Positions 8,240-16,516 of a stretch of 64,000 nt of DNA are shown piece by piece. Origin of the DNA: Holophagales bacterium (GTDB taxonomy: Bacteria; Acidobacteriota; Thermoanaerobaculia; UBA5066). Below the pieces are notes generated by a model, which worked only from the letters and a program-made list of their open reading frames with translations, did no database searches and had not been told where the DNA came from. The stretch lies in the NCBI GenBank assembly GCA_016719485.1, contig JADJZB010000021.1, positions 310,001 through 374,000 on the forward strand. Direction: 5' to 3'. Position 1 is the first letter of the stretch. Each line of letters opens with the position of its first letter. The translations under genes and the position numbers were made by a program.

Positions 8240-9168
8240 CGGGCGGCTCCCTTCTCCTCACCGGCCACGGCGAGGAAGACCTCTTCGAGGGAGAGGGGCG
8301 AGGCCTCGGCGTCCGTGATGCCGTCCTGCGCGGCGAAGCGCTCGAAGCGATCGTCGGAGTACCCGTTAACGACCGCCTCGATTCCCCAGCCCCGCACTTT
8401 CGCGCGGAGGGGTTCCATCTCGTCCAGCTCGTTGCCGAACTCCGTCCGGCCCTCGGTGACCTCGCTCCGGTAGCGGACGGAGCGGAAGCGCGACTTGAGG
8501 CTCTCCGTCTCCTCGCAGAGGAGGAGGCGACCGTCATTCAGGATGCCGACGCGGTCGGCGATCCGCTCGACGCCCGCGAGGTCGTGCGTCGTGAGGAACA
8601 CGGTCGTCCCCCGGTCGGCCAGCTCGGTCACGATCTCGTCGAAGAAAGCGTGCCGGGCAACCGGGTCGAGGCCGAGCGTCGGGTCGTCGAGAAGGAGGAG
8701 CTCTGGGGAGGCCGCGAGGGCCAGGGAGAGCTGCGTGAGCCCCTTCTGCCCCTTGGAGAGCCGGCCGAAGGCGGTCGACGGCGGCACGCCGAATCGCGAG
8801 AGGCGGGCGACGTAGCCCGGCGCGTCCCAGGACGGGTAGAGGCGCGCGCAGAACGAGCCGAGCTGCCGCGGCGTCATCTCGCGCGGGGCGTCGGGCTCCT
8901 CCGGGACGACGCCGACCCGCTCCATGAGCTTCGTGCGATTCCGCCACGGGTCCTCGCCGAGGAGCTCCAGCCGTCCGGATTCGGGCTTCTGCCAGCCGAG
9001 GAGGCAGCGGACGAGCGAGGACTTCCCGGCGCCGTTGCGCCCGAGGAGGGCGAAGACGGAGCCCTTCGGGACGTCGAACGAGACCGCGTCGACGGCGGTC
9101 GTGCGTCCGTAGCGGACGGTGAGCCGGTCGACGCACGCGGCTCGGGTCTGGTCAGCGGCGACCGTCAC
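8236..9168 (-). CDS. ABC transporter ATP-binding protein (YtrB-like)
   Basis: A 310-residue nucleotide-binding subunit. Walker A is GRNGAGKSS (43-51), the signature is LSKGQ (137-141), Walker B is LLLLDDPT (157-164) and the switch His is H195. The Walker B catalytic position is Asp162 rather than the more common Glu. The C-terminal 90 residues are variable. It should energise the permease encoded just downstream. The start is a GTG at 9168 overlapping the regulator's stop (GTGA). The regulator-ATPase-permease order matches the YtrA/YtrB layout of Gram-positive and acidobacterial export systems that respond to envelope stress. Confidence 0.92.
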   Translation of the reverse strand: MTVAADQTRAACVDRLTVRYGRTTAVDAVSFDVPKGSVFALLGRNGAGKSSLVRCLLGWQKPESGRLELLGEDPWRNRTKLMERVGVVPEEPDAPREMTPRQLGSFCARLYPSWDAPGYVARLSRFGVPPSTAFGRLSKGQKGLTQLSLALAASPELLLLDDPTLGLDPVARHAFFDEIVTELADRGTTVFLTTHDLAGVERIADRVGILNDGRLLLCEETESLKSRFRSVRYRSEVTEGRTEFGNELDEMEPLRAKVRGWGIEAVVNGYSDDRFERFAAQDGITDAEASPLSLEEVFLAVAGEEKGAAR

Positions 9169-9575
9169 TTCTTCTCTCCTTCCTTCGTGGGGGCGAGGCG
9201 CGAGAAGGCGGAGTCGAGGGCGTGGGCCGCCTCGTCGCGCGAGGCGCCGACCGTGACCGCGGTCGACGCGTAGCGAAGCGCACCCTCGACCAGCGCACGG
9301 CCCCGCTCGGCCTTCGGCAGCGTCGGGATGCCTTCGGCGACGAACGTTCCCTCGCCGCGCTTCACGACGAGGAGGCCGGCGTCGACGAGGCGCTGGTACG
9401 CACGGACGACGGTCGCCGGGTTCACCTGCAGGTCCCGGGCGAGGTCGCGGACCGAGGGGACCGGCGCGCCCGGTTTCAACGCGCCGGACGCGACGAGACG
9501 CCGCATCCCTTCCTCGATCTGCTTCCAGATGGGGACGGCGTCGCGCGGGTCGACGTGGAGGCCGCGGGAAATCAC
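9165..9575 (-). CDS. GntR-family (YtrA-type) transcriptional regulator
   Basis: A 136-residue protein, short as usual for the YtrA subfamily. The winged helix-turn-helix occupies about residues 13-80 (IWKQIEEGMRRLVASG, GAPVPSVRDLARDLQVNPATVVRAYQRLVDAGLL, RGEGTFVA). Only a short helical tail follows, without the large effector-binding domain of other GntR proteins; YtrA-type proteins dimerise through it. It is first in an operon with the ABC transporter and is preceded by a palindrome overlapping its promoter, so negative autoregulation is likely. The start is GTG at 9575 with a GGGAG six to seven bases upstream. Confidence 0.92.
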   Translation of the reverse strand: MISRGLHVDPRDAVPIWKQIEEGMRRLVASGALKPGAPVPSVRDLARDLQVNPATVVRAYQRLVDAGLLVVKRGEGTFVAEGIPTLPKAERGRALVEGALRYASTAVTVGASRDEAAHALDSAFSRLAPTKEGEKK

Positions 9576-9596
9576 GGGGGGCTCCCGGCGCTTCGG

Positions 9597-9616
9597 TGTA
9601 TCACAACACCGATACA
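9597..9616. promoter_or_regulatory. Candidate operator for the GntR/YtrA-type regulator
   Basis: A perfect inverted repeat, TGTATC-N8-GATACA, at 9597-9602 and 9611-9616, with an 8-base spacer. It lies 22 bp upstream of the regulator's GTG start and overlaps the -10 of the promoter described next. YtrA-type regulators bind palindromes of this size in their own promoters, so this is a strong operator candidate. Confidence 0.7.
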
Positions 9617-9642
9617 GTAGGACCGGGTTTCGAGGTTGTCAA
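9614..9642 (-). promoter_or_regulatory. Promoter of the regulator-ABC-Kdo transcription unit
   Basis: On the minus strand a consensus TTGACA (9642-9637) is followed after exactly 17 bp by TACTGT (9619-9614), three of six matches to the -10. The -10 is shared with the right half of the palindrome at 9597-9616. Transcription would start around 9605 and read the regulator, ATPase and permease, and probably kdsD-kdsC. Confidence 0.6.
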
Positions 9643-9706
9643 GGGACGAGGGGAAGAATGTCGTGCCGGGTTCGGACCGGGCCGTGCGGCGAGGCAGAAT
9701 CGCACC

Positions 9707-10399
9707 ATGCCGCGCCCGACTCGCCTTCTCCTCACGCTTCGCCGGGGGCTGGCCGCCCATGGTGACCCGGAGCGCGCCCGCGGCGCGCAGGCCTACATGA
9801 AGTCGGCGATGCCCTTCCACGGCGTCGGGGCGGTTCCGCTCCGCGCGATCTGTCGTGGCGCCTTCGCCGTGCTCGACCTCCGGGATGCCGGGGCGTTCCG
9901 CCGAGAGGTCCTCGGGGTCTTCCGGGGGGCGGAGTTCCGCGAGGAGGTGTATTCCGCGGTGGAGCTGGCCCGGTGGAAGGCCTTCGCGAGGTTTCGCAAT
10001 CTCGACGCCCTCCCCGTCTGGGAGGAAATGGTCGTCGCGGGGGCCTGGTGGGACGTCGTCGACCCGGTCGCCGCTCACCTCCTCGGCGAGCTGCTGCGAA
10101 GGGAGCCGCGCGCGCTGCGCCGGGCAATTCTCGCCTGGGCGCGGTCCGGCGACCTCTGGAAGAGGCGTGCGGCGATCCTCTGCCAGCTCGGCTTCAAGGA
10201 GAAGACGGAACTCGATCTGCTCTACGCCGCAATCGAGCCATCGCTCGCATCGAAGGAGTTCTTTCTTCGCAAGGCGATCGGCTGGGCGCTCCGGCAATAC
10301 GCGCGGACGGACCCGGTCGAGGTGCGCCGGTACGTGGCGGCGAACGCCGACCGCCTCTCCGGCCTCTCCCGGCGGGAGGCGACGAAGCACCTGGGTTGA
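9707..10399 (+). CDS. AlkD-like DNA alkylation repair (HEAT-repeat) protein
   Basis: A 230-residue all-helical protein of the AlkC/AlkD glycosylase superfamily. Recognisable blocks are GAQAYMKSAMPFHGV near the N-terminus, the helical pairs around ELARWKAFARF, VVDPVAAHLLGELLRR, and the conserved RRAAILCQLGFKEKTELDLLYAAIEPSLASKEFFLRKAIGWALRQY. The last block contains the WALRQYAR motif of the family, which lifts 3-methyladenine and 7-methylguanine lesions from DNA. AlkD is monomeric and cytoplasmic. Residues contacting the lesion were not checked one by one. The gene is divergent from the GntR regulator and may share its intergenic control region. No strong Shine-Dalgarno precedes the ATG. Confidence 0.88.
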   Translation: MPRPTRLLLTLRRGLAAHGDPERARGAQAYMKSAMPFHGVGAVPLRAICRGAFAVLDLRDAGAFRREVLGVFRGAEFREEVYSAVELARWKAFARFRNLDALPVWEEMVVAGAWWDVVDPVAAHLLGELLRREPRALRRAILAWARSGDLWKRRAAILCQLGFKEKTELDLLYAAIEPSLASKEFFLRKAIGWALRQYARTDPVEVRRYVAANADRLSGLSRREATKHLG

Positions 10400-10466
10400 G
10401 CGGCGGCGGGGCGAGAGCGCAGTCCACTCCCAGGGCCGCCGGCCGCTCGCGAGCCGGAGACCGCGC

Positions 10467-12260
10467 CTGATAACCTCCGACATCTTCCTCTTTCGCCTTC
10501 TTCCGGCCGCGGCCCTCGCCGCGACGCTTGCCGCGCTTCCGGCTGACGCCGAGCTGCGCTGGACGAGCGTCCGCGTCGACGCGGACCTCGAGGCCGACGG
10601 GACGGTCGTCCTGACGGAGAAGCACGTCCTCGTCGCGTCGGAGAGCTCCTTCGTCGCGACGCGCCGGCTCGACGCGCGGCAGCCGGCCTTCCCCGAACTC
10701 CTCGAGGTCGTCCTCCTCGACCCGGCCGGCGGCGAGAGGAAGCTCGAGGCAGGGACCCTCTGGGAGCAGGATCGCTACACCCTTGACGGGACGACGCTCT
10801 CCTGGGCTCTTCGTTTCTCGAACGCGCCGCCGTGGGAGGCGCCGACGACGCTGACCTACCGGATTCGCTGGAAGGCCTGGGGGGCGATGACGCCCGTCTG
10901 GGCGCCACGGCCCCATGCTCGGCCGATGCCTGCGAGCTCGCTCGGGGAGCGCCTCTCGGAGCGGTGGCACGAGACGCGCGAGGCGCTGAAGCGCGCGGGC
11001 CCGAATCCCCTTCACCGATACGTCCTCGACCTGAACGTCGCCGCCCCCGGCCGGGAGGGGCCGATCGAGACGCTCGACTACGGCCTCGTCGGACACAACT
11101 CCTGGAGCTTCGCCGGGAACTTCATGTTCGTCACGCTCGAGAGGGCGCTGGCGCCCGGCGAGGGAGTCGACCTCTCGTTCCTCTTCGATCGGAAAGTCGA
11201 GGAGCGGCCCGCTGGCGTCGATCACCTCTTCCCGGCGGCGCTCTTCGGGCTCGCGCTCCTGCCGATCGCGGCGGGGCTGTACCTCCTCGGCAGGAATTTC
11301 CTCGCGTGGCGCCGCCAACGCCGGCGAAAGGCCCCCGCGCCGGGGCCCCTTCCGGAAAGGCCCGAGGCGCTCTCGCCCGAGGTGTTCGGGTCGCTCTTCG
11401 GCGCGCGCGCGCCGCTCGCCCCGTCAGCCGGCGAGGTCTGGCGCCGCCTCCGCGACGCGAAGGGCGTCGTCGTCGACCGGCAGGAGCCGCCGAACCTCGT
11501 CCTGCGCGCCGACCCGTCCGATCTCCGGCCGCCGGAGGCCGCTCTCGTCGGCCTCCTCTTCGGCGACCGTGGTTCCCTGCCTCTCGACCAGGCCCGGGAG
11601 ACGGCCGCGAGGCTCGGCCGGAGGATCGACGGAGCGGTCGAAGCGGCGTTCCACGGCGAGGCCCTGGTCTGGGTCGGGGAAACCGAGCGTTTCGACGCGG
11701 CTCACCCGGAACGGGCTCGCGACGTCGCAGAGGCGACCCCTGTCGCCTTCGTCGTGGGCCTCGTCCCGCTCGCGTTCGCCGACGCCACTCTCGGGGTGAA
11801 GGTGGCTGGTGTCGTGGCGTTGCTCGCCGTGGCCGCGGCGATCTTCTTCGCCGCGCGAAAGGCCCGGGATGCGGGCTTCGGGGCCCTCTCGACCCTCGTC
11901 CCGGCATCGGCGTCGCTTCCTCTCGCGGCCGCGCTCCTCGCCTTCTCCTGGCTCGATCCCGAGCCGCGGCCCGACGCTTTCCGCGCGCTCTTCCTGTCGG
12001 CTGCGGCCATCCTCGTCGTCCGAACCGGTTTCGTCGGTGCCCGGCCCGGGACGAAGCGAAAGCCGTCGCCCCTCCGGACCTGGGCCCTCGAGCAGAAGGA
12101 AGCCTTGGCCGAGCGGCTCCTCCGTGGCGGCGGCGAGGTGGAGCCGGCCGAGGCGCCCTGGTTCAGGGCCGCCGGGCTGGAGGTCGCGCTCTCGGAGCCC
12201 GGCGTCCCGGAGGACGACATGGAGGACGTGCTGGGCGTTCCGTCGGACGAGGCCGGCTGA
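10467..12260 (+). CDS. DUF2207-like membrane protein, apparent CTG start
   Basis: About 597 residues. A hydrophobic N-terminal segment (FRLLPAAALAATLAALPADA) looks like a signal peptide or anchor. A beta-rich extracytoplasmic domain follows, with VRVDADLEADGTVVLTEKHV and LTYRIRW, the style of DUF2207 proteins. One membrane helix (about residues 255-275), a cytoplasmic stretch starting at a WRRQRRRKAP basic anchor, and a further group of helices near the C-terminus complete it. Function is unknown. No ATG, GTG or TTG exists in frame between the upstream stop and the signal segment. The best start is CTG at 10467, with GGAG seven bases upstream at 10456-10459. A start on ATA or ATC would also be non-standard. 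Confidence 0.72.
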   Translation: MITSDIFLFRLLPAAALAATLAALPADAELRWTSVRVDADLEADGTVVLTEKHVLVASESSFVATRRLDARQPAFPELLEVVLLDPAGGERKLEAGTLWEQDRYTLDGTTLSWALRFSNAPPWEAPTTLTYRIRWKAWGAMTPVWAPRPHARPMPASSLGERLSERWHETREALKRAGPNPLHRYVLDLNVAAPGREGPIETLDYGLVGHNSWSFAGNFMFVTLERALAPGEGVDLSFLFDRKVEERPAGVDHLFPAALFGLALLPIAAGLYLLGRNFLAWRRQRRRKAPAPGPLPERPEALSPEVFGSLFGARAPLAPSAGEVWRRLRDAKGVVVDRQEPPNLVLRADPSDLRPPEAALVGLLFGDRGSLPLDQARETAARLGRRIDGAVEAAFHGEALVWVGETERFDAAHPERARDVAEATPVAFVVGLVPLAFADATLGVKVAGVVALLAVAAAIFFAARKARDAGFGALSTLVPASASLPLAAALLAFSWLDPEPRPDAFRALFLSAAAILVVRTGFVGARPGTKRKPSPLRTWALEQKEALAERLLRGGGEVEPAEAPWFRAAGLEVALSEPGVPEDDMEDVLGVPSDEAG

Positions 12261-12363
12261 AGCCAGGCGCCCGCGGGCGGGGAGGCGGCCGCCCGCGCGT
12301 CCCTCGTGACGACGCGGGCGCCGAGGCGTTCCGGCCTGTCGGGGGCCGTTCGGGAGAACCCGG

Positions 12364-12395
12364 AAGAAAAAGAGCCCCGGCCCGAAGGCCGGGGC
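12364..12395 (-). terminator. Rho-independent terminator of the TonB-receptor gene
   Basis: A perfect 9-bp stem (GCCCCGGCC at 12374-12382 with 12387-12395) closes a 4-base loop. On the minus strand it is followed by a T-rich run (complement of 12364-12373). It lies 40 bp past the receptor stop codon. Confidence 0.85.
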
Positions 12396-12434
12396 GAACG
12401 AGAACGCGGAGACCGGGTCCCCGCGGGGCTGGCG

Positions 12435-15410
12435 CTAGAAGCGGAGGCCGACGGAGAAGCGGAAGGTGCGGGGGTTCTGGTACGCCGCGGGCCCGACCGG
12501 CTGGCCGAACGTCGAGGAGTAGTTCCAGTTCGCGCCGGAGCCGCGCGGGCCCTGTGTCGGCGCCGTGGTGAAAGGATTGAACGCGGCGTAGGAGGCGCTG
12601 TTGTTCTGCCGGGTCTCGATCGTCGTGGTGATGTTCGCCGTGTTGCCGGCGATCGCCTGCTGGTTGAAGACGTTCGTGACCTGGGGGGCCACGAAGACTT
12701 CCAGCGAGCCGACGGGCCGGAAGCTCAGGTTGAGGGAGAGGTCGGTCCTCCAGACGTCGTCGGTCCGGAAGGCGTCGCGCGCGCTGAAGTAGTAGGTGGC
12801 GGTCGACGGCGGTGCGAGGTATCCCGGGTTCGTGACGTACGGCCGGGTGTCCACCGCACCGACGGCGCCGTACGGCAGGCCGGTGTCGTAGTTCTGCAGG
12901 ACGCTGACCGAGGACTGCATCCAGTCGATGCCGAGAGGAAGGTCGTAGATGGCCCAGAGCCGGACCTTGTGGCGCTGGTCGGCGGCGAGGTCGCCCACGG
13001 GACGGGACCACGAGGCGTCCCTGTACTCGGGATAGAACGGGGCGACGCTCTGGAGCGAGCCGCTCGCGGCGTTCTCGCCGTCGAACGTGCCGCGCAGGCG
13101 CGACCAGGTCCAGTTCCCCTGGAGCTGGAGGCCGTCGACGGGGCGGAAGCTCGCGCTGAGCGTGAAGCCCCAGTACTCCCGCTCCTCCTCGCTCGTGTTG
13201 ACGATGAGCTGCTTGTCGAAGGTGCGGGTGACGCCGGCGAGGGAGCCCGAGACCGTACCGGTGCCCAGGTCGACCCGGTTGGCGTAGAAGTCGTTCCAGG
13301 TGCGGTAGACGACGTCGCCGCGAACGAGGCCCCGCGTGCCGAGCCGTTTCGTCAGGCCCACGGAGAACTCGTCGGTGTTCGGGGAGGAGAGCCCGCCTTC
13401 GATGTTCGGGTTGATGCCGGGGATGGAGGGGGTGCCGCGGATCCGGCTGCTCGTCCCGCCGTTGGCCTGGAACCAGGCGAAGACCTGACGGATGACGTCC
13501 TCGGTCGACACGAGGGTCGTGGCGTTCGGGTCGAGGTTGAACGTCGGTCCGCGGTAGTCGAAGTCGACCGTCGCGGGCTGACCGCCGAGAGAGGAGGCAT
13601 CGCCCTGGGAGTTGTTGATCCCGGCGACGTACCGGGCGTAGGAGGCGTTGACGAGCATGTCGCCGTCGGCCTTGACGTCCCAGGTCATCCCGAGGCGCGG
13701 GCTGATCGCGTCACCGCTGACGGTCTTCCGGCCGGCGCCGTCCTGCCCGTCGTTCTTGTCCCAGCGGACGCCGACGTTGAAGCTCAGGCTGCGGTTGAGC
13801 GTCCAGTTGTCGTTCAGGAAGACCGACCAGGTCTTGAAGGAGTTGCCCTGGGTGCCCTGGAGGATCGGGGTCCAGCGGATGAACGAGAGCGAGTTCCCGG
13901 CCGCCGTCGTGTTCACGACCGGGTAGACGACGCCGTTGCGCACGAGGACGTCCGTCGTGTAGATGCGGTAGTCGCTGCCCGACTGGTGGTTGTTCGAGAA
14001 GCGCTGGTCGTCGTACATCTCGCCGCCGAGGACGATGTTGTGCGAGCCGAGCCCCTTCGTGGAGAGGAAGTAGGTGCCCTTGAGGAGGGCCTGGTTCGCG
14101 TCGCGCTTCTCGTCGTCGCAGACGCCGCAGAAGGTGGGCGACCACCAGCGGCGGCCGTTCGCGTTGTTCACCATCAGGGTTCCGAAGATGAGGTCCGTGT
14201 AGGTCGACCCGGACCCGACGAAGCTGAACTGCCGCTGCGAGTACTGGCCCTCCAGGAAGATGTTGTCGGAGAGCGTGCCGGAGTAGTTGAAGGAGAACAG
14301 CTTCTGCGGCAGCTCGCGGTCGTAGAGGCTCTCGAGGTCGTAGATCGTGCCGAACGAGCTGTTCGTCTCGACCCGGTCGATCTGCTGGTAGTTCCCGAGA
14401 ATGGTGTGCCTGCCGCCGAGAGAGGCGGTGAGCTTGGCCTCGTACCGCTTCTCGTCGGGGTTGAAGATGTACGCGGCGCTGACGGGCGTCGCCGTGTTGC
14501 GGCTCGCCTCGGTCTCGAGAGCCCGGCCGGCGAGGAAGAACCAGAGGACGTCCTTGAAGATCGGGCCGCCGACCGTCGCCTCATAGGTCGGGTTGATCTT
14601 GTCGACCTTCACCTCGGTGTTCTGGCCGGTGGTGGGCGAGACGTAGTCGGTCTTCTTCGTCCACTTGTCGTTGTCGAACGTCGTCCGGAACGATCCGCTG
14701 AAGACGTTCCCGCCCGACTTCGTGATGACGTTGACGACGCCGCCGGTGAATCGGCCGTACTCGGCGCTGATGCCCGAGGTCGAGACCGTCTGCTCCTGGA
14801 TGGCGTCCTCGATGAAGAGGTTGTAGGGCGTGTTGCGGATGTTGTCCTGGACGGCGACGCCGTTCACGAGGTAGAGGTTCTCGAACGACATCGCGCCGCC
14901 GATGACGGTATTGCCGCTCGGCCCCGTGTTGGACGTCCCCGGAGCGAGGGCGACCGCCGACGCGATGTTCCGGGCCGTCGGGAGCTTGCCGAGCTGCTCG
15001 GAGGTCACGGTCGTCGCGTTCTGCTGCGTCTGCGAGATCGTCTCCCGCTGCGCGACGACGGCCACCTCCGCGGCGACGGAGGCGAGCCCCATCGTGATCT
15101 GGACGGGGGTGGTCTGGGCGGCCGAGAGCTTCACCTGGCGGGTGACGGTCTGGAAGCCGCTCATCGTGAAGGTGGTGGTGTAGTCGCCCGCGGGAAGCTG
15201 GGGGAGGACGAAGTCGCCGTTGATGGACGTGACGGCGGTCCGGGATCCCATCAGCGACGGGGACTTGACGGTGACGGTCACACCGGGAAGCCCCTGCCCC
15301 TCGTTGAGGACGCGTCCCGTCAGGGTGCCCGTCGGGTTCCCCTGCGCGAAGGCAACCCCCGCGACGAGGATCGCGACGACCAGGACCGCTGTGAATCGAA
15401 GAAGCTTCAT
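12435..15410 (-). CDS. TonB-dependent receptor with carboxypeptidase-regulatory domain
   Basis: A 991-residue outer-membrane protein. Residues 1-22 are a signal peptide ending AFA. Residues 27-110 form a carboxypeptidase-regulatory-like Ig fold (LTGRVLNEGQGLPGVTV, NGDFVLPQLPAGDY). The plug follows (about 115-235; NLYLVNGVAVQDN, ISAEYGRFTGGVVNVITKSGGN). The rest is a 22-strand barrel ending in the aromatic RFSVGLRF. Acidobacteriota encode many such OmpA-related receptors. No TonB, ExbB or ExbD is nearby and the ligand is unknown. A TonB box is not obvious. The ATG has a good GAGGAG eight bases upstream and the transcript ends at a hairpin at 12374-12395, so the gene appears monocistronic. Confidence 0.93.
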   Translation of the reverse strand: MKLLRFTAVLVVAILVAGVAFAQGNPTGTLTGRVLNEGQGLPGVTVTVKSPSLMGSRTAVTSINGDFVLPQLPAGDYTTTFTMSGFQTVTRQVKLSAAQTTPVQITMGLASVAAEVAVVAQRETISQTQQNATTVTSEQLGKLPTARNIASAVALAPGTSNTGPSGNTVIGGAMSFENLYLVNGVAVQDNIRNTPYNLFIEDAIQEQTVSTSGISAEYGRFTGGVVNVITKSGGNVFSGSFRTTFDNDKWTKKTDYVSPTTGQNTEVKVDKINPTYEATVGGPIFKDVLWFFLAGRALETEASRNTATPVSAAYIFNPDEKRYEAKLTASLGGRHTILGNYQQIDRVETNSSFGTIYDLESLYDRELPQKLFSFNYSGTLSDNIFLEGQYSQRQFSFVGSGSTYTDLIFGTLMVNNANGRRWWSPTFCGVCDDEKRDANQALLKGTYFLSTKGLGSHNIVLGGEMYDDQRFSNNHQSGSDYRIYTTDVLVRNGVVYPVVNTTAAGNSLSFIRWTPILQGTQGNSFKTWSVFLNDNWTLNRSLSFNVGVRWDKNDGQDGAGRKTVSGDAISPRLGMTWDVKADGDMLVNASYARYVAGINNSQGDASSLGGQPATVDFDYRGPTFNLDPNATTLVSTEDVIRQVFAWFQANGGTSSRIRGTPSIPGINPNIEGGLSSPNTDEFSVGLTKRLGTRGLVRGDVVYRTWNDFYANRVDLGTGTVSGSLAGVTRTFDKQLIVNTSEEEREYWGFTLSASFRPVDGLQLQGNWTWSRLRGTFDGENAASGSLQSVAPFYPEYRDASWSRPVGDLAADQRHKVRLWAIYDLPLGIDWMQSSVSVLQNYDTGLPYGAVGAVDTRPYVTNPGYLAPPSTATYYFSARDAFRTDDVWRTDLSLNLSFRPVGSLEVFVAPQVTNVFNQQAIAGNTANITTTIETRQNNSASYAAFNPFTTAPTQGPRGSGANWNYSSTFGQPVGPAAYQNPRTFRFSVGLRF

Positions 15411-15754
15411 ACGTCTTTCTCCTCAAGCCTGACCTGTACCTGTGTTTCCCTGACGTTCACTTCCACCGCCGATGTCTGCGCGACGGAAATCCGTAACGCA
15501 ACCCGGGATTCCGTATGGGGATTCGCCCTGAGGTTTCCTTCCCAAGTGCTTCGGCCCGCATTCACAGGCCCTCGCGATCATTTGATTGTTGGGTTTCCCG
15601 GGTTCGAAGATTCTCGCTGCAAACGGGCTGCCAGATGACACGGAACCTCCAGGCTCGCGGGGCCAGGGAGCGCTCGAAGGCGCTTCGCCGACTGTTCGGT
15701 CCCATGATCGCCGTCATCTCCGTCGACCGTGAGACGTGATCTCCTCATGCGGCG
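15411..15754. other. Divergent intergenic region, 344 bp
   Basis: It separates the TonB-receptor gene from the small membrane-protein gene at 15755 and must hold both promoters. I see only a short palindrome, ACGGA-AA-TCCGT (15483-15494), followed by a nearby ATTCCGT echo. No convincing -35/-10 pair and no ORF with coding character are present. Confidence 0.5.
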
Positions 15755-16111
15755 ATGAAAGCGTCCCTGAGAGCCCTCCCGGTCGTCCTTGCGGTCCTCG
15801 TGCTCGCCGCGCACTTCTTCCGGGCGCGTCAGATGCCGCTCGTCGTCCTCTCGTTGGCGCTGCCGCTTCTTCTCCTGGTACGGGAGCGGTGGAGCGCGAG
15901 GGCCGTCCAGGCAGGTCTCGTCCTCGGCGCGCTCGAATGGGTGAGGACACTCGCCTTCTTCGCCGGCCAGAGAGTGGAGGCGGGGCGGCCGTGGGGGAGG
16001 CTCGCGGTCATTCTCGGCGTCGTGGCCGTCCTGACGGCGCTCGCGGCGCTGGCTGTGAGCGTCCCGCCCGCGAAAGCGGCGTCCGGCGGGGAGGGGGAGC
16101 CCGTCCGATGA
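15755..16111 (+). CDS. Small membrane protein of unknown function
   Basis: A 118-residue hydrophobic protein, not assigned to a family. Three or four membrane helices are visible: about 7-23 (LPVVLAVLVLAAHFF), 27-43 (MPLVVLSLALPLLLLV), 51-70 (AVQAGLVLGALEWVRTLAFF) and 82-103 (WGRLAVILGVVAVLTALAALAV). The tail is short and charged. Its stop overlaps the start of the YgbA-type gene by four bases (ATGA), so the two proteins are made together and probably act together. It could be a membrane partner of that cysteine-rich protein; there is no direct evidence of function. Confidence 0.75.
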   Translation: MKASLRALPVVLAVLVLAAHFFRARQMPLVVLSLALPLLLLVRERWSARAVQAGLVLGALEWVRTLAFFAGQRVEAGRPWGRLAVILGVVAVLTALAALAVSVPPAKAASGGEGEPVR

Positions 16112-16482
16112 CCTCCGCCGAGCGCCGGGTCGCCCGGGAGTGGAGGACCCTCCAGGCCATGATCCGGATCGCCTGCCGGGATCTTCACGGGGGTGCCGAC
16201 GAGCTGTGCGCGGAGTGCGAGGAGCTGCGCCTCTACGCCGAGCGGCGCCTCGCCAGGTGCCCGTTTGCCGAGGAGAAGCCGACGTGCGTGAAGTGCCCCG
16301 TCCACTGCTACGAAGAGGGGATGCGGGAGCGGGTGCGGCAGGTGATGCGCTACGCCGGCCCGCGGATGCTCTTCCGCCACCCGGTCCTCGCCCTGCTCCA
16401 CCTGCGCGACGAGCGGCTCCCCCTCTCCGAGAAGGCGCAGAAAGTGGCCGAGCGGCTGAAGCGACCGGCCGGGGAGGGCTGA
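16108..16482 (+). CDS. YgbA-type (nitrous-oxide-stimulated promoter family) protein
   Basis: A 124-residue cytoplasmic protein with the hallmarks of the YgbA_NO family: CRDLHGG, the CAECEELRLYAERRLARCPF block, EEKPTCVKCPVHCY and the VMRYAGPRMLFRHPVLALLHL helix. Six cysteines in CxxC and CPxxC patterns suggest a metal or iron-sulphur site. In Escherichia coli ygbA is induced by nitric oxide and linked to recovery from nitrosative stress. Here it is translationally coupled to a small membrane protein, a context I do not recognise from the enteric gene. It converges on the OmpA-family gene with a 34-bp gap. Confidence 0.88.
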   Translation: MTSAERRVAREWRTLQAMIRIACRDLHGGADELCAECEELRLYAERRLARCPFAEEKPTCVKCPVHCYEEGMRERVRQVMRYAGPRMLFRHPVLALLHLRDERLPLSEKAQKVAERLKRPAGEG

Positions 16483-16516
16483 CGCCCCGCGTGGGGCCCG
16501 GGGCCGCTCCGACCGT

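Noticed and set aside
12306..15638. 1,110-codon open frame opposite the TonB-receptor gene
   Set aside because: Antisense to a clearly conserved gene and of complementary composition; GC-rich DNA leaves such frames open by chance.
16485..16498. GCCCC-GCGT-GGGGC hairpin between ygbA-type and ompA-type genes as a terminator
   Set aside because: Five-pair stem without a T run on either strand; too weak to call.
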